A DNA stretch of 64,000 nucleotides from assembly GCF_014203235.1 (NCBI RefSeq), contig NZ_JACHIN010000009.1, forward strand, positions 251,539 through 315,538, read 5' to 3'. Each line of letters opens with the position of its first letter. The stretch's first letter is position 1. This document shows positions 35,836 through 43,465 of this stretch, piece by piece. Under the pieces are notes generated by a model. It saw nothing but the letters and a program-made list of their open reading frames with translations, was not told where the DNA came from and did not search any database. Origin of the DNA: Nonomuraea endophytica. Its GTDB lineage: Bacteria > Actinomycetota > Actinomycetes > Streptosporangiales > Streptosporangiaceae. Made by a program: the position numbers and the translations under genes.

Positions 35836-36625
35836 CCCGCGCCCTGACCTTGGCCAGCGCGAGCGCGCCGATGCCGAGGCCGGAGACCGCTCCGGCCGCC
35901 AGCACCGAGGCGGTCGACGGGCCGACGATCGTGATGCCGGCCAGGGCCAGGCCGGAGACGACCGCGGAGAGGGCCGCGTAGATCCAGACGGCCAGCCGTA
36001 CCACGGAGAGGTCGGCGACCAGCCACGCCAGGGCGGGCAGGAGCAGGATGCCGTGCATGAGGACGGCGTGCGCGGGCTTGAGCGAGCCGGCGAGCAGGTA
36101 GGCGGTCCGGGGGTCGCCGCTCATCACCTCGACCAGCCCGCGGGCGATCATCACGCCGCCGAACGCCATCGCGAGCAGCAGCGTCACGAACCCGGCGCGG
36201 ACCGCGAGCAGCATCGCCGGAGCGGCCTCGGCATGGCGGCGGAACGCGGCCACGGTCATGACGACCACGCTCACGATGAGGACGCCGCCGCCGGCCGCCA
36301 GCGTGCGGGCGATCAGCGCGTCGAGCGGCGTCTCCATGTTGAAGTGGGACGGCACGCCGCGCCACGCCTGCAGCGTGATCAGCGACACCTCGACCACCGA
36401 GGCCGCGGTGAACGCCCCCATCAGCCACGTACGGCCGCGCAACCGCACCAGCGAGGTCACCCAGGCCAGCGTCAGCACGCTCAGCCCGAACGACAGCCCG
36501 AACGTGAACGGCTTGCGCCACCCCACCGGCCCGTCCCAGGGGCCGCCGGACACGGCGAGCAGCCCGAGGTGGAACAGGCCGGCGACGACGAGCAGGGAGC
36601 CGATCGGGTACCAGAGGCGGTTCAT
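35825..36625 (-). CDS. Polytopic membrane protein, function unknown
   Basis: 266 residues with about eight hydrophobic helices and a conserved-looking GWRKPFTFGLSFGLSVLTL segment between the first helices. No catalytic motif is recognised. ATG at 36625; monocistronic. Confidence 0.75.
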   Translation of the reverse strand: MNRLWYPIGSLLVVAGLFHLGLLAVSGGPWDGPVGWRKPFTFGLSFGLSVLTLAWVTSLVRLRGRTWLMGAFTAASVVEVSLITLQAWRGVPSHFNMETPLDALIARTLAAGGGVLIVSVVVMTVAAFRRHAEAAPAMLLAVRAGFVTLLLAMAFGGVMIARGLVEVMSGDPRTAYLLAGSLKPAHAVLMHGILLLPALAWLVADLSVVRLAVWIYAALSAVVSGLALAGITIVGPSTASVLAAGAVSGLGIGALALAKVRARVRA

Positions 36626-36688
36626 GCCTCCAGGGTCGTGCGGGACGCGGCGCCGGGCATCGGCGCCGCGTCGTGTTCCCGGCTACAC

Positions 36689-39190
36689 CTAGGGATGTAG
36701 GCGCAGGGTGTGGACACGGGCGCCGAGCATCGGCAGCAGCCTGCCCTGGGCCCACAGCTCCGTCTGGTCCCAGTAGTTGGCGTGGTAGGCGTGGCCGGAG
36801 GCGCCGGTCAGGTTGATCCACTGCGACTTGGCCAGGTCGCTCAGGTCGATGATCATGCGCATCGAGGGGACGGCGTTGATCTCGTAGCCGATCTGCGCGT
36901 TCCAGCCGGTGGCGTTGACCGCGTCCTTGCTGCCCGCGACGCTGACCGGGCCGCGGTTGAACAACATCTCGATCGGGGCGATGCCCGAGGTGCCGAACGT
37001 GGCGTTGGTGAGCCGCAGCGTGTGCAGGTCGCCCCAGCGCCACTGCTTCACCTCGGCGCCGAACCGGTCGGACAGCTCCTGGTAGGCGTCGGCCATGGCC
37101 TGGCGCAGCACGTCGTCGCGGGTCTCGGTGCGGTCCTTGGTGGTGGTCACGTCCCAGAACGGGTCCTCGGGCGTCTGGAGGAGGTTGCCCACGACCTCGA
37201 ACCAGCGGTCGCCGCCGGCCGGGCGGGCCTGCTGGGGGAGGTCGTCGTCGAACAGGCCCTTCAGCAGGTGGCGCCAGACGGCGTTGAAGTAGGCGGCGGG
37301 GGCCGAGTCGAGGGTCTGGGAGCCGTCCCAGTCCTTCAGGAGCTGTCGCGCCTCGGTGCTCGGACCGGCCAGGTTCACCTGCATGAGCGCGGGGACCAGC
37401 GTCGCGGCGAAGCCGTTGCGGGTGTCCTGCTGGATCCTGGACATGGCCGCGGCGTCCAGCTTGCCCTTCGCGATCTCGGCCTTCAGCAGGTCGACGATGC
37501 GCTGGGAGCGGTAGCCGTACGCCCAGTCCTTGGTGAGGAGCGGTTTGTAGCGGGCGGGGTCGATGACGGCGTTGTTGGCCGTGACGATGTAGCCCTCGGT
37601 GGGGTCGGCGACGCTGGGGAGCTGGTCGTAGGGGATGGGGGCGGTCTTCCAGTCGTACTCGCCGGTCCAGCCGGGCACCGGCCAGGTCCCGTCGCCCTTC
37701 TCCCTGACCGGGATGCGCCCGGGGGCCTGGTAGCCGATCCTGCCGTCGGTGTCGGCGTACACGAGGTTCTGGGCGGGCACCTCGAACAGCGCCGCGGCCG
37801 CGCGGAACTCGTGCCAGTCGGCGGCCTGGTTGAGGTCGAAGATCGCGTCAGCGGTACGGCCCGGCATCAACGCCGTCCACTGCAGGGCCACGGCGGTGGC
37901 CTCGCCGGAGGGTTTCACGCTGGCCATGACCTCGTTGACCAGCGGTCCGTGCCGGGTCGAGCGGACCGTGATCGTCACCGGGGCGCCCCCGGCCACCTTG
38001 ATCTGCTCCTGGCGGGTCTCCAGCTTGGCCCAGTCGCCCTTGTAGAGGTAGGTGTCGTCCTTGACCTGCTCCAGGAAGAGGTCGGCGACGTCGGGCCCCA
38101 GGTTGGTGAAGCCCCAGGCGATCTTGTCCGTCTGCCCGATGACGACGCCGGGCACGCCGGAGAAGGTGAAGCCGGTGACGTCGAACATGCATTTTTCGGA
38201 TTTCTGCCGACAATGCAGGCCGGCCTGGTACCAGACGGACGGCATCGCGGGCGAGAGGTGCGGGTCGTTGGCCAGCAGCGGCTTGCCCGACTTCGTGTGC
38301 TCGCCGGAGACCACCCAGGAGTTCGACCCGATGCCCTCGCGCTCCGCCGTGCCCATCGAGCTCGGGACGGCGTCGAAGGCCTGGGCGGCCCGGCTCAGCG
38401 CGTCGGCGCCGTCCGTGCGCGGCTGCGCGGTCTCGTCGAAGCGGTCCTCGGAGATCGCGCCCTGGGTGACGATCGGCTGGTGCTCGCCGTACGGGTAGCC
38501 GGGGTAGAGCTGCTCGACCCGCTCGCGGGGCAGCTTCGTGGCGGCCAGCGCCCGGTCGATCTCGTCCTCCATGTTGGAGCGCAGGTCCCAGGCCATGGCC
38601 TTGAGCCAGGCCACGGAGTCGAGCGCCGACCAGGGCTCGGGCTTGTAGCCGGAGTTCTGGAGCTTCAGGACCGAGTACTCCAGGCTGCGTTGTGAGGCGT
38701 CCGGGTTGGCCGCCAGCCAGGCGTTGACGCCCTTGGCGTAGGAGTCGAGGTAACGGCGGGTACGTTCGCTGAGCATCGGCAGCTCCTGCTCGGCGATCTT
38801 GCGCCAGCCCATCGTCCTGATGGCCTTGTCGTTGTCGAGGGTGGCGGCGCCGAACATCTCCGACAGGCGTCCGGCGGTGAGGTGCCGACGGAAGTCCATC
38901 TCCCAGAAGCGGTCCTGGGCGTGCACGTACCCCTGGGCCAGGAACAGGTCCTCGGCCGTGTCGGCGTAGATCTGCGGGATCCCGTAGGCGTCGCGCCGCA
39001 CCTCGACGTTCCCGGCCAGGCCTGCTACCTTGATCTCCCCCTCGACCTGGGGAAACGACTGCCGCACGATCACGGTGACGACCCCGGCCAGGACCAGACC
39101 CAGCGCCAGGACGACAGTCACGATCCGCGCCAGCCACCGCAACGGCCACGGCAGCCCGGCATAGGGCCTAACCCTCACGAATACCTCCAT
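36689..39190 (-). CDS. Penicillin acylase family (Ntn-hydrolase) enzyme
   Basis: 833 residues. A membrane anchor (about 17-45) is followed by the alpha-subunit region (FLAQGYVHAQDRFWEMDFRR, typical of the family) and the predicted self-cleavage site GIGSNSWVVSG, where the Ser becomes the N-terminal nucleophile of the beta subunit. LLANDPHL and NPxxG-like segments follow. Relatives hydrolyse beta-lactam side chains, acyl-homoserine lactones or lipopeptide acyl groups; the real substrate is unknown. ATG at 39190; a longer frame upstream lacks a signal and was rejected. Confidence 0.92.
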   Translation of the reverse strand: MEVFVRVRPYAGLPWPLRWLARIVTVVLALGLVLAGVVTVIVRQSFPQVEGEIKVAGLAGNVEVRRDAYGIPQIYADTAEDLFLAQGYVHAQDRFWEMDFRRHLTAGRLSEMFGAATLDNDKAIRTMGWRKIAEQELPMLSERTRRYLDSYAKGVNAWLAANPDASQRSLEYSVLKLQNSGYKPEPWSALDSVAWLKAMAWDLRSNMEDEIDRALAATKLPRERVEQLYPGYPYGEHQPIVTQGAISEDRFDETAQPRTDGADALSRAAQAFDAVPSSMGTAEREGIGSNSWVVSGEHTKSGKPLLANDPHLSPAMPSVWYQAGLHCRQKSEKCMFDVTGFTFSGVPGVVIGQTDKIAWGFTNLGPDVADLFLEQVKDDTYLYKGDWAKLETRQEQIKVAGGAPVTITVRSTRHGPLVNEVMASVKPSGEATAVALQWTALMPGRTADAIFDLNQAADWHEFRAAAALFEVPAQNLVYADTDGRIGYQAPGRIPVREKGDGTWPVPGWTGEYDWKTAPIPYDQLPSVADPTEGYIVTANNAVIDPARYKPLLTKDWAYGYRSQRIVDLLKAEIAKGKLDAAAMSRIQQDTRNGFAATLVPALMQVNLAGPSTEARQLLKDWDGSQTLDSAPAAYFNAVWRHLLKGLFDDDLPQQARPAGGDRWFEVVGNLLQTPEDPFWDVTTTKDRTETRDDVLRQAMADAYQELSDRFGAEVKQWRWGDLHTLRLTNATFGTSGIAPIEMLFNRGPVSVAGSKDAVNATGWNAQIGYEINAVPSMRMIIDLSDLAKSQWINLTGASGHAYHANYWDQTELWAQGRLLPMLGARVHTLRLHP

Positions 39191-39248
39191 CTCACCAGCT
39201 CGCACCCAGTGTGACACCAGCGAACCAGTGCGACGGTCCTCTCTCAGG

Positions 39249-40004
39249 TCAGGCCCGCTCTCCCAGGAACGCCTCCCACGTACGCCGGCCCGTCGTGCCC
39301 CCGGTGAGCGTGAGGTTGTCCCCGGCCCGGTAGGCACGTCCCGCCTTGCCCGGCATCCGGACCGGCAGCATGAGCCGCCGCTTCCCGGCCGTGGCCAGAT
39401 ATCCGCGTACCAGGTCGCCGATCCCGTAGACCGAGGGCCCCGCGAGGTCGGCGACCAGCCCGGCGGGTTCGGCCCGGACGAGCTCCACCAGCCGCTCGGC
39501 CACGTCCCGCGCGTCCACGGGCTGGAACCGCAGCCCGCCGGGCACCGGCACGACCGGCATCTTCGCCATGGCCGTGGCCACCTTGAGCGCGAGGTCGTGG
39601 AACTGGGCGGCGCGCAGGATGGTCCACGGGACGCCCGACTCGATCACCGCCCGCTCGGCCGCCAGCTTGTTCCTGAACCACCCCAGAGGCACCCGGTCGG
39701 CCCCGATGACCGAGATGAACACGATGTGGCCGGCCCCGGCGGCGCGCGCCGCCCGGGTGAGGTTGCGGGTGGCCACGTCGTCGCCCTTGGCCCCGCCCGC
39801 CAGGTGCAGCACGAGGTCGGCCCCGGCCACGGCGGCGTCGACGCCCTCGCCGGTGAGGAGGTCGCCCTTGACGTAGGTGACGCCGTCCTCCACCGACGGG
39901 CGCGGGTTGCGGGTCAGCACCCGCACCTCGGCCCCGGTACGGCGCAGCAGCGGCAGCACGAGGCGCCCCAGGGTTCCGGTGCCTCCGGTCAGCAGGATGG
40001 TCAT
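39249..40004 (-). CDS. NmrA-like atypical short-chain dehydrogenase (NAD(P)-binding)
   Basis: 251 residues with Rossmann motif TILLTGGTGTLGRLV at the N-terminus, then VLTRNPRP, DLVLHLAGG and WTILRAAQFHD. This is the NmrA/atypical SDR family, whose members act as redox sensors or quinone reductases; no catalytic Tyr-Lys pair is clear. It lies 59 bases after an HxlR regulator on the same strand, a common pairing, and is probably its target. Confidence 0.87.
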   Translation of the reverse strand: MTILLTGGTGTLGRLVLPLLRRTGAEVRVLTRNPRPSVEDGVTYVKGDLLTGEGVDAAVAGADLVLHLAGGAKGDDVATRNLTRAARAAGAGHIVFISVIGADRVPLGWFRNKLAAERAVIESGVPWTILRAAQFHDLALKVATAMAKMPVVPVPGGLRFQPVDARDVAERLVELVRAEPAGLVADLAGPSVYGIGDLVRGYLATAGKRRLMLPVRMPGKAGRAYRAGDNLTLTGGTTGRRTWEAFLGERA

Positions 40005-40063
40005 GATGTTCTCCTCCGATACGCGGTTCCGATTCGTTGACGGACCGCGGCGGAGAAGTGTGA

Positions 40064-40459
40064 CTAGAGACGCGCGTCGTGCCGTTCCTGGGCGGCCATG
40101 ACCTCGGGCGTGTGCGTGGCGATCCAGCCGAGCAGCGATCGCAGCGGTCCGGTCAGGCCGGTGCCGAGTTCGGTCAGCGAGTACGTGACCTTGGGCGGGA
40201 CGGACGGCTCGACCTCCCGATGGACGAGCCCGTCGCGGACCAGCCCGCGCAGGCTCTGCGAGAGCATCTTCTCGCTGATGCCGCCGATGCGGTCGCGCAG
40301 CAGGTAGAAGCGCAGCGGTCCGTCGCGCAGCGCCACCATGATCAGCATTCCCCAGCGGCTGGTGACGTGGGTGAAGACCTCGCGGCCCGGACAGTCGTTG
40401 TTGAACGCGTCACTCAGCGGGTCCGTCAGCGCGCCCGTCTCCAGGTTTCCGACCTCCAT
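40064..40459 (-). CDS. HxlR-family transcriptional regulator
   Basis: 131 residues with a winged helix. Conserved NDCPGREVFTHVTSRWGMLI carries the single Cys used for thiol or quinone sensing in this family, and ISEKMLSQSLRGLVRDGLV is the recognition helix. It is divergent from a DsbA/FrnE gene, with an inverted repeat between them. A role in thiol or electrophile stress is inferred. Confidence 0.9.
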   Translation of the reverse strand: MEVGNLETGALTDPLSDAFNNDCPGREVFTHVTSRWGMLIMVALRDGPLRFYLLRDRIGGISEKMLSQSLRGLVRDGLVHREVEPSVPPKVTYSLTELGTGLTGPLRSLLGWIATHTPEVMAAQERHDARL

Positions 40460-40467
40460 GGCCTGAC

Positions 40468-40490
40468 CTTACCTTGAGGTACGTCCTTAC
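40468..40490. promoter_or_regulatory. HxlR operator candidate in the divergent promoter
   Basis: A perfect palindrome TACCT-TG-AGGTA (40470-40481) is flanked by CTTACC and CCTTAC, in the 63-base gap between the HxlR start and the DsbA/FrnE start. Confidence 0.5.
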
Positions 40491-40522
40491 GGAAAGTTAG
40501 CCCAGTTCCTATCGTGAGCCGC

Positions 40523-41176
40523 ATGACTGACATCACCGTCGACATCTGGTCCGACCTCGTCTGCCCCTGGTGCTACATCGGCCATCGGCGCTTCGAGCAC
40601 GCGCTGGGCGCCTTCGAGCACCGCGACGCCGTACGGGTGCGCCATCGCAGTTTCGAGCTCGACCCGCACGGCTCCACCGAGCCGACCATCACGCTGCCCG
40701 AGCGGATGCGGCGCGACCTCGGCCTGCCCGCGCCGCAGGCCAGGGCGGGCATGGACCGCGTGGCCGCGCTCGCCGCCGAGGTGGGCCTGGAGTATCGGCT
40801 GGACCTGGCCCATCCGGTCAACAGCTTCGACGCGCACCGGATCCAGCACGCCGCCGCCGACCGGGGCGTGGGGCAGGCGGTGCGGGAACGGCTGATGCGG
40901 GCGTACACCGGCGAGGGCGCCAACGTGGCCGACCATGCGAGCCTGGTCCGGCTGGCGGAGGAGGCGGGGCTCGACCCGGAGTTCGCCGCCGAGGTGCTGA
41001 AGGGCGACGACTACGGCGACGCCGTACGCGCGGACGAGGCCGAGGCGCTGCGCCACGGGGTGAGCGGGGTGCCCGGCTTCGTGTTCGACGGCCGCCGCGT
41101 GGTCTCCGGGGCGCAGCCGTCCGAGGTGTTCACCGAGGAGCTCCGCACCGCCTGGCGGCGAGCCGAGCGTCGATAA
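40523..41176 (+). CDS. DsbA-family oxidoreductase (FrnE-like)
   Basis: 217 residues, thioredoxin fold with helical insert. The active site is CPWC (residues 14-17) in SDLVCPWCYIGHRRFE; cis-Pro is in VSGVPGFVF. FrnE-like proteins are cytoplasmic disulfide isomerases/oxidoreductases. The ATG at 40523 follows GTGAGC. Divergence from the HxlR gene suggests joint redox control. Confidence 0.92.
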   Translation: MTDITVDIWSDLVCPWCYIGHRRFEHALGAFEHRDAVRVRHRSFELDPHGSTEPTITLPERMRRDLGLPAPQARAGMDRVAALAAEVGLEYRLDLAHPVNSFDAHRIQHAAADRGVGQAVRERLMRAYTGEGANVADHASLVRLAEEAGLDPEFAAEVLKGDDYGDAVRADEAEALRHGVSGVPGFVFDGRRVVSGAQPSEVFTEELRTAWRRAERR

Positions 41177-41249
41177 CCAAACAAAAGCCCTGTTCCCTAG
41201 CGTGATGCCGCAGTGTCCCCGTCCTTTCCATCGAAGAAAGAGGACGATC

Positions 41250-41588
41250 ATGAAGAAGCCCATCACGCTGCTGCTGGCCGGGTTCGCCGCGGCGGCGGCA
41301 CTCGGCGCCGCCCCGGCCTCCGCCACCGCCCAAGGGCGGCTCGTGCTCACCACGGACACGGGCACGTCGCGTGTGGTCACCTATGCAAGTTGCGCGCAGC
41401 CGTCCAACACCGTGGGCGTCAACGGCCTGGTCGCCTTCCAGAACACCCCCGCGCCCGGCTGCGCCGTCTCTTTGCGCAAGGGCGCCCAGTCACACGTCCT
41501 GTGCGTGGGCCACGGCGCGATCCCCGCCGCCTTCCGCGACGGAGCCACGATCCGCATCCAGCAGGGCGCCAGCTTCCCTTGCCGCTGA
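41250..41588 (+). CDS. Small secreted protein, four cysteines, function unknown
   Basis: 112 residues with a clear Sec signal peptide (KKPITLLLAGFAAAAALG, cleavage near ASA-TAQ). The mature part of ~85 residues has four Cys and VLCVGHGAIPAAFRDG. Size and cysteine count recall secreted protease inhibitors, but I do not recognise a family. AGAGGACGATC precedes the ATG. It starts a run of three exported proteins. Confidence 0.72.
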   Translation: MKKPITLLLAGFAAAAALGAAPASATAQGRLVLTTDTGTSRVVTYASCAQPSNTVGVNGLVAFQNTPAPGCAVSLRKGAQSHVLCVGHGAIPAAFRDGATIRIQQGASFPCR

Positions 41589-42451
41589 GCCGGTGGCCGG
41601 TGTGGGTGCTCCTGTGCGCCGGGCTGGCCTCCTGCGCGCAGGAACCCGCGCGTGAGCTCACCGCGGCCGAGTACGCCCGGCTGGAAGGCGCGGAGCAACT
41701 GCTCATCCAGAGTTGCATGATCCGCGCGGGCTTCCGCTACCAGCCGCCCGCCGCCCCCGACGGCGACGCGCGGCAGCTGAGCCTCCTGCTGCTGGAGGAC
41801 GTCGGCTGGGCCAGGCGGAACGGCTACGGCGGCCGCATCCAGCGGGGGATCCTCGCGGCCCGCCCGCACGATCCCAACCGCCTTTACCGGGAGAGCCTGG
41901 CCCCCGCCCAGCGTGAACGCTACGACGCCGCGCTGAGCGGTGGCCGCGACACCAAGATCCTGTCCGCGCGGCTCCCCGGCGGCGGGACGATCAACAACGC
42001 CATGGGCGGCTGCCGTGGCGCGAGCAAGGACCGGCTCTACGGCGACCGCGCCACCTGGTTCCGCCTCGACAAGATCGCCTCCAACCTGCAGCCGCTCTAC
42101 CTGCCAGAACTCACCAAGGACAAGCAGTTCGTGGCGGCGCTCGCGGCCTGGTCGGCGTGCATGCGCGGGCACGGCCACATCTACGCGTCCCCACCCGAGA
42201 TCCGGGCCGCCCTGCCCGGCCTCACCGCGAACCTGAAGCCCGGCGACGCGCACGCGGCCGAGGTGAAGCTCGCCGTCGCCGAAGCCACGTGCGCGCGCTC
42301 CTCCGGCCTCGCCGGTACGGCTCGCGCACTCCAACCCCACTACCTGGCCACGGCCGCGCGGCCGTACGCGGAAGAGCTGGCCGAGCACGGCCGGATGCTG
42401 CTCGCGGCGCTGGAGAAGGCCAAGAAGACACCCGAGGAGATCGCACCTTGA
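41579..42451 (+). CDS. Putative lipoprotein, function unknown
   Basis: About 290 residues from the TTG at 41579 (a GTG at 41600 is an alternative). The N-terminus has an Arg, a hydrophobic core VWVLLCAG and lipobox LASC, predicting lipid attachment at the Cys. The mature protein is helical with scattered Cys (SCMIRAG, GGCRGAS, SACMRGHG, TCARSSG). It overlaps the preceding gene by 10 bases and the next by 4, so all three are cotranslated. Confidence 0.7.
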   Translation: MPLSRWPVWVLLCAGLASCAQEPARELTAAEYARLEGAEQLLIQSCMIRAGFRYQPPAAPDGDARQLSLLLLEDVGWARRNGYGGRIQRGILAARPHDPNRLYRESLAPAQRERYDAALSGGRDTKILSARLPGGGTINNAMGGCRGASKDRLYGDRATWFRLDKIASNLQPLYLPELTKDKQFVAALAAWSACMRGHGHIYASPPEIRAALPGLTANLKPGDAHAAEVKLAVAEATCARSSGLAGTARALQPHYLATAARPYAEELAEHGRMLLAALEKAKKTPEEIAP

Positions 42452-42942
42452 GCAAGATCCGCTTTTCGCTGGCAGCCGTCGCTCTGGCGGGCCTGGCCAC
42501 GGCGCCCATGACCGGCACCGCGTCGGCCGACCCCTGGCCGGACCCCACCTGCAGTGAGGTTCAGACATCCGCGGGAGACGGATACGTCTACGCGTTCCCC
42601 AGCCAGAACTGCCAGGGCCAGCGACTCGGCCGGGCGCAGGGGGACGACCCCGACTGGGGCCAGCCCGGCGGCGGGTTCACCGACATGGACACCGCCTCGG
42701 CCCGGTCGGTGGTCAACAACGGCCAGGAAGACCCCTACGACATCGTCGCCCTCTACGACTACACCGCCTACTCCTGGGAGTGGGGCTACCGCTGCCTGGA
42801 CCGGGGCGACTGGGTCACCGACCTGACCGCCCACACCTTCACCGCCAAGCCCAACGGCACCCGCACGAAGATGGCCTACGCCATCTCCTCCCACAAGTGG
42901 GTGCAGCGCTCGGCCTGCGCCGCCGGCAGCTGGATCGGCTAA
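42448..42942 (+). CDS. Secreted beta/gamma-crystallin-like (peptidase inhibitor I36-type) protein
   Basis: 164 residues with a signal peptide ending near ASA-DPW. The mature part has PSQNCQGQRLGRAQGDDPDW, a Ser/Asn pair in ARSVVNNGQ, and VALYDYTAYSWEWGYRCL, matching the crystallin-like I36 inhibitor pattern. The TTG start overlaps the preceding stop (TTGA) and has GAGGAG 9 bases upstream, which supports it. Stops of this gene and the convergent PPOX gene overlap. Confidence 0.75.
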   Translation: MSKIRFSLAAVALAGLATAPMTGTASADPWPDPTCSEVQTSAGDGYVYAFPSQNCQGQRLGRAQGDDPDWGQPGGGFTDMDTASARSVVNNGQEDPYDIVALYDYTAYSWEWGYRCLDRGDWVTDLTAHTFTAKPNGTRTKMAYAISSHKWVQRSACAAGSWIG

Positions 42943-43349
42943 GGGCTCGTGTAGGCCCAGCCCGTCCAGCGTTCCACCTCCACCACGACGTACGGCCCGC
43001 CCGGCGGCACCCGCCGATACTGCTCGTACCTGCCCAGCAACCCCTGGACCGGCCACTCCGCCTCGACCCTCGCGAGCCCGTCGGCGCGTACCCACCACAG
43101 GCGGGTCCAGTCGTCGTCGTAGTGGTCGGCCAGGAGCGCCACGCGGGGGTTCTCCCTGATGTTGCGCAGGCGGCGCAGCTCGCGCGTGCGCTTCGGCTTG
43201 TGGTCGACGGCGATCACCACCCGGTCGCCGTCCAGCGCGAACGTCACCGGAACCAGGTGCGGCGCCCCGTCGGCGCCGACCGTGGCGAGGCGCGCCACCC
43301 GCTCCCCGCCGAACAGTTCTCGTGCTCGTTCCGTGTCGATACTCCCCAT
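42939..43349 (-). CDS. PPOX-class F420-dependent enzyme (TIGR03668-like)
   Basis: 136 residues, split-barrel flavin/F420-binding fold. VARLATVGADGAPHLVPVTF and RELRRLRNIRENPRVALLAD are typical. It probably uses F420 or FMN to reduce an unknown substrate. ATG at 43349 (MGSIDTERARE) was chosen; the longer frame is antisense-like. About 116 bases upstream, between it and the AfsR-like stop, hold no gene. Confidence 0.87.
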   Translation of the reverse strand: MGSIDTERARELFGGERVARLATVGADGAPHLVPVTFALDGDRVVIAVDHKPKRTRELRRLRNIRENPRVALLADHYDDDWTRLWWVRADGLARVEAEWPVQGLLGRYEQYRRVPPGGPYVVVEVERWTGWAYTSP

Positions 43350-43465
43350 TCTCGGCAACGTATGTGCAACCTCGCCATTCCTAGCCTGCTTTAGGCGCCG
43401 CCCCCCGCATGCGGACAGGTGCGCCACCGGGCGGACGGTCCCTGCCATGCCGTCCGCCCACCCCA

